Below, one piece after another: positions 8,711-17,409 of a DNA stretch of 49,226 bases. The stretch comes from Candidatus Thermoplasmatota archaeon (GTDB taxonomy: Archaea; Thermoplasmatota; E2; DHVEG-1), in NCBI GenBank assembly GCA_038884455.1, contig JAWABU010000008.1, positions 1-49,226 on the forward strand. Reading direction: 5' to 3'. A program made the position numbers and the translations under genes. The notes under the pieces are model-generated. The model worked only from the letters and a program-made list of their open reading frames with translations. It was not told the DNA's origin and searched no databases. Within the stretch, counting starts at the first letter, position 1. Every line of letters starts with the position of its first letter.

Positions 8711-9717
8711 AACTACTCTGCGAACTATCAAAAGAACATAGCACCCTGCCTAAAGCAGAAATTAAAGCAGGTCTCGCCGCCGAAGAAATCCAAGTACAAA
8801 CCATTGAAGAACACAACAATCTCAGTATTTTTGATATTTCAACACCAGCAAAAAACCTCCAGCACCTATTCACAAGACTCGCACTAACATTTCATTTCTA
8901 CGACCTCTTGTTCTCATGCGAACCTGATTTAAATATACTCCAACAACAACTCAAACAAATAAAACAACTACCCCCCGGAACAATAGCTATAAGCAAAAAA
9001 AATCTTACAGCACAATACGATACAAAACCTATTCTCCACTACCTACAAACACACTTCACAAAAAACAGAACAGTGAATCTAACCAACCCAACTCATCACC
9101 TCAATCTTTTTTTTACGAATGAACAGATCTACGTCGGTAGATTGCTCCATACAAATAATCGAAAACAATACGAACAACGAAAAGTCCAATATAGACCATT
9201 CTTCTCACCAATTTCGCTTCACCCAAAATGGGCACGAACCCTTGTCAATCTTTCACAAATAAAAAGAAATCAAACGCTTCTTGATCCTTTTTGTGGAACC
9301 GGAGGAATACTCCTCGAAGCAGGATTGCTCGGAATAAACATCATTGGAAGCGACATTGAAGAAAAGATGATCATCGGATGCAAACAAAGTTTGAACCATT
9401 ATTCCATACAAAATTTCATGGTTTTTCAAGCTGACATCAGCGAACTACCGAAAAAACTCATTAAACCTGTTGATGCAGTTGTGACAGACTTCCCCTACGG
9501 ACGATCTACAACAACAAAAAAAGAAGACATTCAAGCATTATACCATCGCGCATACAGAACTATCGCTGAGATTTTGAAAAAAAACGGCAGAGCAGTCATC
9601 GGACTTTCCGATACAAAAACAATACCACAAGCACAACACGATTTAGAGTTGATCGAGATTCATGAATTCCGTGTTCATAAAAGCCTGACACGGTATTTCT
9701 GCGTATTCCAAAAATAA
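8701..9717 (+). CDS. trmG10: tRNA (guanine(10)-N2)-dimethyltransferase (Trm-G10 type)
   Basis: A 338-residue cytoplasmic enzyme predicted to methylate N2 of G10 in tRNA. The N-terminal half (about 40-155) has the THUMP-type layout that grips the tRNA end. The C-terminal half (about 165-338) is a Rossmann methyltransferase with the SAM-binding motif LLDPFCGTGGILLEA and the catalytic motif VTDFPYGRST, the D-x-PYG form used for guanine N2. Acidic motif GSDIEEKMI is also present. The ATG at 8701 has no clear Shine-Dalgarno; an in-frame ATG two codons on is an alternative. RNase Z follows 44 bases later, giving a small tRNA-maturation pair. Confidence 0.87.
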   Translation: MSMKLLCELSKEHSTLPKAEIKAGLAAEEIQVQTIEEHNNLSIFDISTPAKNLQHLFTRLALTFHFYDLLFSCEPDLNILQQQLKQIKQLPPGTIAISKKNLTAQYDTKPILHYLQTHFTKNRTVNLTNPTHHLNLFFTNEQIYVGRLLHTNNRKQYEQRKVQYRPFFSPISLHPKWARTLVNLSQIKRNQTLLDPFCGTGGILLEAGLLGINIIGSDIEEKMIIGCKQSLNHYSIQNFMVFQADISELPKKLIKPVDAVVTDFPYGRSTTTKKEDIQALYHRAYRTIAEILKKNGRAVIGLSDTKTIPQAQHDLELIEIHEFRVHKSLTRYFCVFQK

Positions 9718-9761
9718 CCATACTACTTTTTATATGGTTAGACACTATCAACACAGCATCT

Positions 9762-10682
9762 ATGACACAGCTTAAAATCGTCTTTCTCGGAACCGGGGGA
9801 AGCTGGCCGACAACCAAAAGAAACGTCACCTCAATAGCAGTAAAACGAGGTAGCGAAATCATCCTGTTTGACTGTGGTGAAGGAACCCAACGGCAATTCC
9901 AAAAATCAATGTTAAGCTACATGCAAATAACCAGCATCTTTATCAGTCATTTTCATGGGGATCATTTTCTTGGATTGCCAGGTCTTTTACAAACAATGCA
10001 ACTCAACGACCGAGAAAAACCAATACATATCTACGGACCCGCAGGCATACAAAAACTCACCGATCAACTCCTCTCACTGGGATACTTCAAACCAGCATAT
10101 TCAATTATCAGCCATGAAATCAAAAATCATGATACGATACATTTCGATGGATACGCAATTCACGCTCTCAAAGTTAATCATAACATCCCAGCATATGCCT
10201 ATTGTCTTGAAGAAGACAAACGGCCAGGAAAATTCAACAAAAAGAAAGCATTATCACTCGGAATTCCAGAAGGGCCTCTGTTTAACAAACTCCAAAAAGG
10301 TATGACGATCACCTTATCCAACGGTAAAAAAATAACACCGAATATGGTGCTAGGTCCTGCTCGAAAAGGACGAAAAATCGTCTATTCCGGTGACACAAAA
10401 CCATATGATGAATTAATCCCTTTTTCAAAAAATGCTGACGTCCTCATCCATGAAGCAACCTTCGACTCAAAACTTGCCAACATCGCTGATGAATACGGCC
10501 ACACAACATCAGTTCAAGCAGCAAAAATTGCAGTACAAGCACAAGTCGAAAAACTATTTCTCATCCATATCAGCCCTCGATACCTTGATACGAATATTCT
10601 CAAAGATGAAGCAAAAAAAATTTTCCAAAAAACATATATTCCCAACGATCTTGACGCTCTAGAAATTTTCCTGAAAAAATAA
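9762..10682 (+). CDS. rnz: Ribonuclease Z (tRNA 3'-processing endonuclease)
   Basis: A 306-residue zinc-dependent metallo-beta-lactamase-fold nuclease that removes the 3' trailer from precursor tRNA. It begins with the family signature IVFLGTGGSWPTTKRNV, and the metal site appears as SHFHGDHFLGLPGL. GLPGLLQTM, the Asp of YSGDTKP, and the late HEATF (residues about 230) complete the RNase Z set. Length is that of the short form (RNase ZS). It lies just after the tRNA G10 methyltransferase on the same strand. Confidence 0.95.
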   Translation: MTQLKIVFLGTGGSWPTTKRNVTSIAVKRGSEIILFDCGEGTQRQFQKSMLSYMQITSIFISHFHGDHFLGLPGLLQTMQLNDREKPIHIYGPAGIQKLTDQLLSLGYFKPAYSIISHEIKNHDTIHFDGYAIHALKVNHNIPAYAYCLEEDKRPGKFNKKKALSLGIPEGPLFNKLQKGMTITLSNGKKITPNMVLGPARKGRKIVYSGDTKPYDELIPFSKNADVLIHEATFDSKLANIADEYGHTTSVQAAKIAVQAQVEKLFLIHISPRYLDTNILKDEAKKIFQKTYIPNDLDALEIFLKK

Positions 10683-10763
10683 GGAATACAAAAAAGAGTG
10701 AAGAAATCATAATTGTATTAAATAGAACACACGATTCAGAGAAGAGTATACGGTGTGATTTTC

Positions 10764-11225
10764 ATGGGAAAAATACCGGAAAATAATCGACCATCATACG
10801 ATGAATATTTCATGGAAATGGCACATGTTGTTTCAAAAAGAAGCACCTGTTTACGACGAAAAGTCGGAGCACTTCTAGTCAAAGATAAACATATTCTCAG
10901 CACGGGATATAATGGCGCACCGAAAGGTTTACAACATTGTTCCGAGGTAGGATGTCTTCGAGAAAAAATGAACATTCCTTCAGGGGAGCGACATGAGCTC
11001 TGTCGAGGATTACATGCCGAACAAAACGCAATCATCCAAGCAGCAGTTTTTGGTATTTCTATAAAGGACGCAATATTATATTGCACCAATACCCCTTGTG
11101 TTGTCTGCATTAAAATGCTTATTAATGCGGGTGTAACAGAAATCATCTACGCAGGAGATTATCCTGATCAACTGGCAAAAGAAATCGCCTCAGAAAGTAA
11201 TCTTAAAATAAAAAGATTTAAATAA
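10764..11225 (+). CDS. Deoxycytidylate (dCMP) deaminase family protein
   Basis: A cytoplasmic zinc enzyme of 153 residues predicted to convert dCMP to dUMP for thymidylate synthesis. The catalytic zinc motif is [11 protein letters not shown] with the paired Cys motif [11 protein letters not shown]. An extra Cys/His set (QHCSEVGC) before it matches the second zinc site of dCMP deaminases. The N-terminus ([21 protein letters not shown]) is typical. The ATG at 10764 is preferred to an in-frame GTG at 10755 because GGTGTGA precedes it at reasonable distance. It has its own short upstream AT-rich region. Confidence 0.9.
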   Translation: MGKIPENNRPSYDEYFMEMAHVVSKRSTCLRRKVGALLVKDKHILSTGYNGAPKGLQHCSEVGCLREKMNIPSGERHELCRGLHAEQNAIIQAAVFGISIKDAILYCTNTPCVVCIKMLINAGVTEIIYAGDYPDQLAKEIASESNLKIKRFK

Positions 11226-11293
11226 TTGATTTCTATATAAAAAAAAGCTTTATGAAAAAATTGGAAAAATATAAATACTTAAGAATTGATTTC
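11224..11293 (+). promoter_or_regulatory. Promoter with two direct repeats (possible operator) for the winged-helix regulator
   Basis: The ten-base sequence AATTGATTTC occurs exactly at 11224-11233 and 11284-11293, 60 bases apart. A TATA-like element, aaatataaat, lies between them at about 11268-11275, about 36-43 bases before the ATG at 11311. The second copy falls where transcription should start, a position suited to self-repression by the encoded regulator. Confidence 0.4.
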
Positions 11294-11310
11294 CTTACTG
11301 AGGAGAAAGT

Positions 11311-11703
11311 ATGAAACGGAAAAAGTCATTTGTGTTAGATGATAAAGACTATAAAGCAGTTCAACTCTTCACCGAGCTCGGGATGCCGAAAAATCTTGCT
11401 AAAACATTACTTTTTATCTCACAAGTCGATGAATGCAGATCAGCAGATGTCGAACAAGGCGCTGACCTCAGACAACCAGAAGTAAGCGTTGCCATGCAAG
11501 AACTCCGAAGACGAGGCTGGGCAAAAAAACGAGATGTGAAAAAGAAAGGAAAAGGGCGTCCAGTACATCTCTATAAATTAACCGCAGATCTTCCAACTAT
11601 ATTAAAAAGCTTTGAAAAAGAAAAAATGAAGGAAGTCGAAAGCATCAAAGAAGATCTTAACCAACTCCACTCACTGATCCAAAATATTGAAAAAAACCCA
11701 TAA
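11311..11703 (+). CDS. Winged-helix transcriptional regulator (TrmB/MarR-like)
   Basis: A 130-residue DNA-binding protein. Residues about 15-95 form a winged helix: AVQLFTELGMPKNLAKTLLFIS, then a recognition-helix region DLRQPEVSVAMQELRRRGW and a basic wing KKRDVKKKGKGRPVHLYKL. The last 35 residues form a charged amphipathic helix that may be the dimer interface. Similar predicted regulators are common in Thermoplasmatota, but the regulon is unknown. A strong GAGGAG lies seven bases before the ATG. The upstream region carries two identical ten-base repeats, suggesting autoregulation. Confidence 0.8.
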   Translation: MKRKKSFVLDDKDYKAVQLFTELGMPKNLAKTLLFISQVDECRSADVEQGADLRQPEVSVAMQELRRRGWAKKRDVKKKGKGRPVHLYKLTADLPTILKSFEKEKMKEVESIKEDLNQLHSLIQNIEKNP

Positions 11704-11743
11704 CAAAAACAATTCCAAAATACTAAGATACACCATTCCCATT

Positions 11744-11754
11744 CTTTTTTCTTT
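11744..11754 (+). terminator. Oligo-T terminator after the winged-helix gene
   Basis: A T-rich tract (tcttttttctttgttcttt) begins 41 bases after the stop codon, as expected for archaeal U-tract termination. It also precedes the next promoter (TATA about 11771-11779). Confidence 0.35.
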
Positions 11755-11804
11755 GTTCTTTATTTAACAAGTATATATTTCAAAAAATATTGGTGGATAA
11801 AAAC

Positions 11805-12893
11805 GTGGTTGGGAGAATACAACGCATTATTAACAATAGCCCTCCAAACATTCAGGCTATTCTCATTAAAAATGGAAACAATACTAATACCGATGAAAAC
11901 TTTTTCTACATCACCGGTCTACATCAAGGATTATTTGAAGGATCGTATGTAATTCTTCATTCAGACAGAACCATTGATCTCATCACATCTGAACTTGAAG
12001 CAGAAAGCGCAAAAAAAACAAAAGCACATATCCACATTGCAAAAAAAAAAGACGATACAGAACAACTTCTCAAACAGATTTGTTCACAGGATAAAATCAT
12101 TGGTTTAAATTATCAAAAGATATCCTATGCGGATTTTTGCATCCTTCAGAGACTATTCCCTGAAACACAGTTTCCTGACATTTCTGAACCTCTAAAAAAA
12201 ACACGCCTCATCAAAGATTACGATGAAATCGAAACCATTCATCATGCATGCAAGATTGCTGATGCAGTTATGGAACAAATACCAAGCTTTATCCATCCTG
12301 GTATCAGTGAAACTGAGCTTGCAGCTGAAATTGATTATCATCTCCAAAAAGCTGGCGCAGAAAAACCAGCATTTACAACAATATCCTCATTTGGACAAAA
12401 TACCGCTGAACCGCACTATTCCCACGGAGAAAAACGAGTACAACAAGGAGATTTTATCATCTGTGATTTTGGTGCACGTTACCATCAATACAACTCAGAT
12501 ATCACCCGCACCTTCGTCTTTGGAAAAGCAACAGAATACCAGAAAAAAATGTACAACACCGTTTTCTCTGCGCATCAGTTAGCACTTGAAATCATCAAAC
12601 CAGGAGTCCCAGCACACACGATTCATACCAACGTACTATCACATATCAATCAAACTGAATTTAATGATCGCTTTATTCATGCAACAGGACATAGCCTAGG
12701 TCTTGCAGTCCATGATGGACCTGGTTTTACCCAAGAGAACACAGAACTACTCCAGGAAAATATGATACTCACTATTGAACCTGGCATCTATCTCCCAAAC
12801 ACAGGAGGAGTTCGACTTGAAGATGACATCCTGATCACTCAAAAAGGCAGTGAACTCCTAACAAAAACTCCGCGAAAATTAATAGAGATCTAA
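11805..12893 (+). CDS. M24 family Xaa-Pro peptidase
   Basis: A cytoplasmic metallopeptidase of about 362 residues. The N-terminal creatinase-type domain spans about 1-125 and the pita-bread catalytic domain about 130-362. The five metal ligands are visible: Asp in IICDFGARYHQ, Asp in YNSDITRTF, His in IHATGHSLGLAVHDGP, Glu in MILTIEPGIYLP and Glu in GVRLEDDILIT. This is the aminopeptidase P/prolidase pattern, cutting Xaa-Pro bonds. GTG at 11805 is chosen because GGTGGA lies seven bases before it; GTG at 11793 and TTG at 11790 are alternatives that add 4-5 residues. It is probably monocistronic. Confidence 0.88.
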   Translation: MVGRIQRIINNSPPNIQAILIKNGNNTNTDENFFYITGLHQGLFEGSYVILHSDRTIDLITSELEAESAKKTKAHIHIAKKKDDTEQLLKQICSQDKIIGLNYQKISYADFCILQRLFPETQFPDISEPLKKTRLIKDYDEIETIHHACKIADAVMEQIPSFIHPGISETELAAEIDYHLQKAGAEKPAFTTISSFGQNTAEPHYSHGEKRVQQGDFIICDFGARYHQYNSDITRTFVFGKATEYQKKMYNTVFSAHQLALEIIKPGVPAHTIHTNVLSHINQTEFNDRFIHATGHSLGLAVHDGPGFTQENTELLQENMILTIEPGIYLPNTGGVRLEDDILITQKGSELLTKTPRKLIEI

Positions 12894-12900
12894 AAAAAAT

Positions 12901-13143
12901 TTAATTTTCATGATCACGTTTATAGGTCCAATTAATCTCCATATTAATTTTTTTATACAATTGCGCGCCTTTCTCAAGTGTTTTTTTTTCAGATAAGATT
13001 TCGATGGCATTATCTGCAAGTAGCCGCATCGCTTCACGAATATTTTTTTGATTTGATTTTAAGATGTTTAATCCTAGTGAAAAAAGTTCTTCAACAATCT
13101 GCTCTATATCTTCTCCCTCGATACAAATATTTATCTTAACCAT
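12901..13143 (-). CDS. Small hypothetical protein, archaellin neighbour
   Basis: I do not recognise this 80-residue protein. It starts with a short beta strand (MVKINICIEGEDIEQIVEEL), continues with predicted amphipathic helices to about residue 65, and ends in a polar tail. There is no signal peptide or membrane helix and no Cys pairs, so it is probably cytoplasmic. GAGGG lies nine bases before the ATG. It begins 24 bases after the archaellin stop on the same strand, so the two are likely co-transcribed. Confidence 0.6.
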   Translation of the reverse strand: MVKINICIEGEDIEQIVEELFSLGLNILKSNQKNIREAMRLLADNAIEILSEKKTLEKGAQLYKKINMEINWTYKRDHEN

Positions 13144-13167
13144 TGAAAAAACCCTCTCATCTCTTTT

Positions 13168-13848
13168 TTAACATAAATCAATAACAGAGTTGGTATATGC
13201 TCCTGGTGTGGTAAACGAAATTACTCCTGGAGATCCTTCCTCAGGGATAACTTTACCAAAGATATTCGTATTTGGCATAATGCCATTGAATAATTTTGAC
13301 ACGTTAATGGTAAGAATGATATGATCACCTATACTCATGGCTGGATTATTGGCAGTACATGACCCATCACCATCCTGAATAACAATAAGGCCAAAAGTAG
13401 TACCATTATTTATTGGATAAAACGACCGGGTAAACATCTGGCCATTGATATCAAGATTTTTGGTAAAAACACTTTTATTATATCGAAGAAGTCCTTTCAC
13501 TGATGAATTTGAGAGTTCAAGAACGACATCTGCAAGATTAATGGGTCGTGAACCAGCTCGAGCTCGGATATCAATAGCAAGTAATTGGATAATTCCTGAC
13601 TTATTATAACCTGCAACAGATTCAACTGAGATGCCAGTTGACGTTTCTGAGATAGTAGCCTGACCCGAAAACATTGCCTGATTCTCTAATTTCGAACTTG
13701 TTTGAATGAGAACAGAAGCAGCAATACCTGCCACAAGGATCATCGCAATGAACACAATCATCGCGCCGATACCAACATCGCCGATTGTATGATGTTTAAG
13801 AGGTAGTAATAAGGTTCTATTGGCAACATCCCATCTCATGTATCCCAT
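13168..13848 (-). CDS. Archaellin (archaeal flagellin)
   Basis: A 226-residue major filament protein of the archaellum, or a closely related type IV pilin-like subunit. After a basic leader comes the class III signal peptide and polymerisation helix GIGAMIVFIAMILVAGIAASVL, then QTSSKLENQA..GQATISETSTGI, the conserved start of the archaellin domain. Prepilin peptidase should cut just before IGAMIV. The C-terminal domain is beta-rich and ends in Cys. A TATA at 13873-13882 would place transcription start at about 13851, so the ATG at 13848 would be nearly leaderless. An in-frame ATG at 13839 has GAGG nine bases upstream and is an alternative. No fla accessory genes (flaF-J) occur in the window, which is unusual. 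Confidence 0.85.
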   Translation of the reverse strand: MGYMRWDVANRTLLLPLKHHTIGDVGIGAMIVFIAMILVAGIAASVLIQTSSKLENQAMFSGQATISETSTGISVESVAGYNKSGIIQLLAIDIRARAGSRPINLADVVLELSNSSVKGLLRYNKSVFTKNLDINGQMFTRSFYPINNGTTFGLIVIQDGDGSCTANNPAMSIGDHIILTINVSKLFNGIMPNTNIFGKVIPEEGSPGVISFTTPGAYTNSVIDLC

Positions 13849-13869
13849 CCTCAGTATGCATGTGAATAT

Positions 13870-13884
13870 GCATTTATATATACT
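13870..13884 (-). promoter_or_regulatory. TATA box of the archaellin gene
   Basis: On the minus strand the sequence aagtatatataaatg forms a strong archaeal TATA element centred about 27 bases before a predicted start near 13851. Confidence 0.55.
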
Positions 13885-13917
13885 TGAAATAGAATAATTG
13901 ATTTATTAGGTTTATCT

Positions 13918-13965
13918 GCAGGTGCACACGCAGGTAGATATGTAGGTAGATATGCAGTTGCCGAC
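13918..13965. repeat. Degenerate 12-bp tandem repeat upstream of archaellin
   Basis: Four 12-base units can be laid out: gcaggtgcacac, gcaggtagatat, gtaggtagatat, gcagttgccgac. Units 2 and 3 differ by one base. They lie 35-80 bases upstream of the archaellin TATA box, in the 192-base gap after the radical SAM gene, which otherwise holds only AT-rich sequence. Confidence 0.45.
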
Positions 13966-14040
13966 ACACATGGGTATCCAGAAATGTATGCATTTATCTT
14001 GAGAAAAATATTTTTTTCATGTAGATAGAAAAATATGTAC

Positions 14041-15324
14041 TCAGCGGAGTTTTTCATGCAGATAAAATGACCGTACACCCATATTGCGCCCAAGTTTTAA
14101 ACCAAAACGAAAGATACTCCCATGGGTATGTTGCATACTCCGTCGTATGATCTGTGGAAACGAATAATATTGGAGAGCGATCTTTTTAATTCCTGCTAAC
14201 AACTCCTGTTCTGATAAATTCACAAGTCGATAATTTACGTTTCCTTCAGTGTACTTGGACCAGTCACGACAGACAATCCGCCCCTCTTTATCATATCGAT
14301 CAAAAAGCCGTGTCCCGGGATATGGAGTGACAATACTAAAGGATACTTCATCAAGACCCCAAGTATAGATTGCTTGCAATGTTTGTTCAAAGGTTTCAAT
14401 CGTATCAAAATCAAAACCAAACATAAAAAAACCGGTCACCATCATCCCATGATCATGGATCTTAGTAATTGCTTTTGCATAATTTTCAACCTTATTCGTC
14501 CCCTTCCCTGCAGCATCAATATTCTGCTGAGAAATCGACTCAATCCCTACATACCAGTTGATAAAACCAGCATCAGCAGCAAGCTTTAAAAATTCATCAT
14601 CTCGACTAAGCACATTGATATTGCCAAATCCTTCAGCGTATTTATTCAACTGAGTCATTGCTTTGAATAATGATTTTGAATAAGAAGGATTGATCGTTAA
14701 CGACGCATCAGTAAAAAATATGAATTTTGTCTTCATTGATTGCATTTCGTTGATAAGATGATCAACCGGTCTGCCACGAAAACGAGGTCCTTCAACAATC
14801 TGCATCGCGCAAAACTCACAGCCTGTAGGACATCCGCGAGACGCTTGGATCGGTTCACTGAACGGATGATACGAACCAATATCATGTCGAGCAGGTGGAA
14901 TCTCTTCGGGTTCGACAAAACGAGGAGGACGATACCATGGCTGTAGCTGATTTTTTTCGATATCCTCAAGAACTTTCGGCCAGGTTAGCTCTGCTTCTCC
15001 TATCACCACTGCATCAGCATGCTGTTTTGCCTCTTCGGGTAACAACGATGCATGATACCCACCAAAAATAACCGTTGAACCTTGCTGTTTAAACAAAGCA
15101 GCAAGTTCATATCCTCGAGGTGCATTATAGGTCAATGTTGAAATACCAACAACATCAAACTGTTTTGACAACGAAATTTTTTCAAATCGCTCATCAACAA
15201 TCGTCACCTTATGAGCCCGTGGCGTAAGTGCAGCAAGCTGCTTCAAAGCCAAAGAAGGATAGGTAAAACGTGCAAAGAAGTTACGACGTGCACGAGGATG
15301 AGGCATCAAGAGTAAAATATTCAT
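14041..15324 (-). CDS. B12-binding-domain radical SAM protein (copy 1)
   Basis: A 427-residue protein. Residues 1-140 form a cobalamin-binding-like Rossmann domain (VVGISTLTYNAPRGYELA, VIFGGYHASLLPEEA, VVIGEAE). The radical SAM barrel follows, with the [4Fe-4S]-binding Cys165, Cys169 and Cys172 in RGCPTGCEFCAM and later FFTDASLTINPSYSK and GMMVTGFFMFGFDFDT. This layout matches BchE-like and GDGT ring synthase-like enzymes, which methylate, cyclise or join unactivated carbons. Substrate is unknown. The last 50 residues are basic. The start ATG at 15324 is clear. A paralogue of the same length lies at 17410-18717, with conserved blocks such as AALTP, EAKQHAD and DASLTINP. Confidence 0.85.
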   Translation of the reverse strand: MNILLLMPHPRARRNFFARFTYPSLALKQLAALTPRAHKVTIVDERFEKISLSKQFDVVGISTLTYNAPRGYELAALFKQQGSTVIFGGYHASLLPEEAKQHADAVVIGEAELTWPKVLEDIEKNQLQPWYRPPRFVEPEEIPPARHDIGSYHPFSEPIQASRGCPTGCEFCAMQIVEGPRFRGRPVDHLINEMQSMKTKFIFFTDASLTINPSYSKSLFKAMTQLNKYAEGFGNINVLSRDDEFLKLAADAGFINWYVGIESISQQNIDAAGKGTNKVENYAKAITKIHDHGMMVTGFFMFGFDFDTIETFEQTLQAIYTWGLDEVSFSIVTPYPGTRLFDRYDKEGRIVCRDWSKYTEGNVNYRLVNLSEQELLAGIKKIALQYYSFPQIIRRSMQHTHGSIFRFGLKLGRNMGVRSFYLHEKLR

Positions 15325-15436
15325 AGGACATCAACACGACAGCGATTTATTTTTGAAATCTTCAACGATTTCACTCGTCATCGCTATTTTACAAATCCTT
15401 ATAAATATTCCCGTGGGCAGAGTACGAAGAAGCACA

Positions 15437-15685
15437 TCAATGTTTCGTATCAATCTTCCGAAGAATCGATGCCTTACAACTCGGACACATACCTTGAGCG
15501 ATTTCACTCATCGTTTCAAGTTTTGTTCCACAGATATAACAAAAAAATGATTCATCCTTTGATAGATCAGATATCGATTTTTTACATTTATCACAAAGGG
15601 TATTTGCTATTTCATCAATCGTAATCAGTTGTTTTCCACAGTTTCTGCAAAAAAATTTCTCGTCTTCAACAGAATTACCAGGCAT
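15437..15685 (-). CDS. Small double zinc-ribbon protein
   Basis: An 82-residue cytoplasmic protein made of two copies of one zinc ribbon. Cys13/16/31/34 form the first site (FFCRNCGKQL ... LCDKCKK) and Cys49/52/67/70 the second (FFCYICGTKL ... MCPSCKA), an exact 36-residue period. Such ribbons bind nucleic acid or proteins; no catalytic residues are visible. The ATG at 15685 follows GAGGG by seven bases. It precedes the radical SAM gene by 112 bases on the same strand and may be co-transcribed with it. Confidence 0.7.
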   Translation of the reverse strand: MPGNSVEDEKFFCRNCGKQLITIDEIANTLCDKCKKSISDLSKDESFFCYICGTKLETMSEIAQGMCPSCKASILRKIDTKH

Positions 15686-15870
15686 GTTCCATCCCTCGTA
15701 TCATATTCATCAGAGATCTCTCAGGAGAATATCTGGAGAAATCATACCAATCGTATATGAATCCAATAAAAATAGGTATCACGTATTGTTTTTTTATATT
15801 TGTTGTTAGCAGTTAAGCATAAAAGAACACCAATCAAGATTCCGAAAAATTAACTACTTTCATCAGTACA

Positions 15871-15884
15871 TTTAAATATATAAT
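15871..15884 (+). promoter_or_regulatory. TATA box of the exported thioredoxin-fold gene
   Basis: The sequence tttaaatatataataa lies about 30 bases before the ATG at 15905, with no Shine-Dalgarno between them. This predicts a leaderless or nearly leaderless transcript. The rest of the 219-base divergent gap (15686-15904) shows nothing else clear. Confidence 0.5.
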
Positions 15885-15904
15885 AAAACAATATAAAATC
15901 TGCC

Positions 15905-17383
15905 ATGAAACTACCATTTCGAGCATTTGCTATTATCCTCATTATTATTCTTATCGCTGCCTCAACATACCTCTACTTGAAAAACGATGAGGCACCACCA
16001 TCAGAAGTTCAAGATACCCAAGCACCAAGAATCGAATTTATTACCGGTAACACTACAGGAACTGCAGGAAAAACCACCACGATTTCAGCACGTTTCTCTG
16101 ACAACAAAGCAGTAACCAGTGCAGTTATTTACTATAAACCTGCAAGTTCATCAACCTGGAATTCCATATCAATTCTTCAGGGAACAATCGATCTACTCAT
16201 TCCCGAGAACATACAAGAAAATATGTACTATTATCTCGTTATCGATGATGCAGCTGGAAATGGACCAATCGGTGCTCCCTCAACCGATGGAACTCGATAC
16301 TATCTCATCATAGTTACCCCTGAAAATCAAAACGTTCCCCATACCGTTTTCATCGAAGAAGCAACCGCTACAACCTGCCGCTATTGCCCTAGCGTCGGTG
16401 CAATCATCCATGATCTCTATGAATCAGGTAAATATCGTTTTTACTATGTCAGTCTTGTCGAAGATAAAAACACACCTGCATACAACCGTCTCCACACCGA
16501 ATATAATCTCTATGCAAACCCAACCGTATTTATAGATGGTGGATACAAAGTACTGCTCGGTTCAAACCATGAAAAAACAGTTTTTGAAGAGGCCATACAA
16601 AAAGCACAAAACCGTACTGTACCAAACCTTGAAATCACCATGAGTACAGAATATGATGCCACAACTACCATACTACATACTACCGTCGTCATCAAAAACA
16701 AAGAACAACAACCATACTCTGGCAGACTCCGAGTGTATCTAACTGAGATTGTCTCACGTTTCAACGACTACAATGGAAAACCGTACCACTATGCACTCCT
16801 AGATTTTCTCATCAACACCGATATTACGATTAACGCGCAGGGAAATTTTGAAATTTCAGAATCACGAAATATTTCTGATCTTGACCCCGACAATCTTATG
16901 CTCTACGCAGCAGTATTCAACGCCCAGAAACAGAATGCATATTCTGACCCCCCGAGCAATACAAAACAATTTGATGCTTTCTATGCTGATGCGGTCAACG
17001 CAACACGAGTAATCCAAGGAGGCAATCTCCCCCCTGAAGTGGGCATTAGTTTACCTGAACAAGGAAAAATCTATATTCGAGGAAAACCCCGATTAACATT
17101 TTTATATAAAAACCGATTGTTAAGAAATACAATTCTTATTGGAACACCAAAAATCAGTATCCATGCCGATGATGACTCAGCGATCAGCAAAGTAGAAATC
17201 TACCTGAACAACGAACTTGCTGGAACACTCACTGCAGAACCATATGAATGGTCACCAGAAAAAAAACTCGGTAAACAGCCATTCTTACTACCAAAAAGGT
17301 ATACGATTCTTGTCAAAGCATACGATGATACCAATAAAACATCAACTGCAAGTATTACCGTCATCGCTTGGCATGCATTTTAA
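15905..17383 (+). CDS. Exported protein with thioredoxin-like (CRYC) and Ig-like domains
   Basis: A 492-residue secreted or membrane-anchored protein. An N-terminal helix (AIILIIILIAASTYLYL) acts as signal or anchor. Residues 40-137 form an Ig-like domain (PRIEFITGNTTGTAGK ... YYYLVIDDAAGNG). Residues 145-250 have a thioredoxin-like fold with Cys158-x-x-Cys161 (ATTCRYCPSVG) and the matching YANPTVFIDGGYK, where cis-Pro is expected; this resembles Omp28-type domains. A beta-rich region follows (255-370), then a second Ig-like domain (about 405-490) ending in a common DDTNKTSTASITVIAWHAF-type strand. It may reduce, oxidise or hold exported proteins. It stands between the two radical SAM paralogues but is transcribed towards the second. 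Confidence 0.75.
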   Translation: MKLPFRAFAIILIIILIAASTYLYLKNDEAPPSEVQDTQAPRIEFITGNTTGTAGKTTTISARFSDNKAVTSAVIYYKPASSSTWNSISILQGTIDLLIPENIQENMYYYLVIDDAAGNGPIGAPSTDGTRYYLIIVTPENQNVPHTVFIEEATATTCRYCPSVGAIIHDLYESGKYRFYYVSLVEDKNTPAYNRLHTEYNLYANPTVFIDGGYKVLLGSNHEKTVFEEAIQKAQNRTVPNLEITMSTEYDATTTILHTTVVIKNKEQQPYSGRLRVYLTEIVSRFNDYNGKPYHYALLDFLINTDITINAQGNFEISESRNISDLDPDNLMLYAAVFNAQKQNAYSDPPSNTKQFDAFYADAVNATRVIQGGNLPPEVGISLPEQGKIYIRGKPRLTFLYKNRLLRNTILIGTPKISIHADDDSAISKVEIYLNNELAGTLTAEPYEWSPEKKLGKQPFLLPKRYTILVKAYDDTNKTSTASITVIAWHAF

Positions 17384-17409
17384 AACGGCAACGGCACGTT
17401 GAAGCTTTT

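Noticed and set aside
10736-11146. 136-residue minus-strand frame opposite the dCMP deaminase gene
   Set aside because: Shadow of a conserved enzyme with all catalytic motifs on the plus strand.
13851-14093. 80-residue minus-strand frame before archaellin, with a period-4 peptide (AYLP/TYLP/ACAP)
   Set aside because: The periodicity comes from the 12-bp DNA repeat, the frame begins inside the radical SAM gene, and it has no ribosome site.
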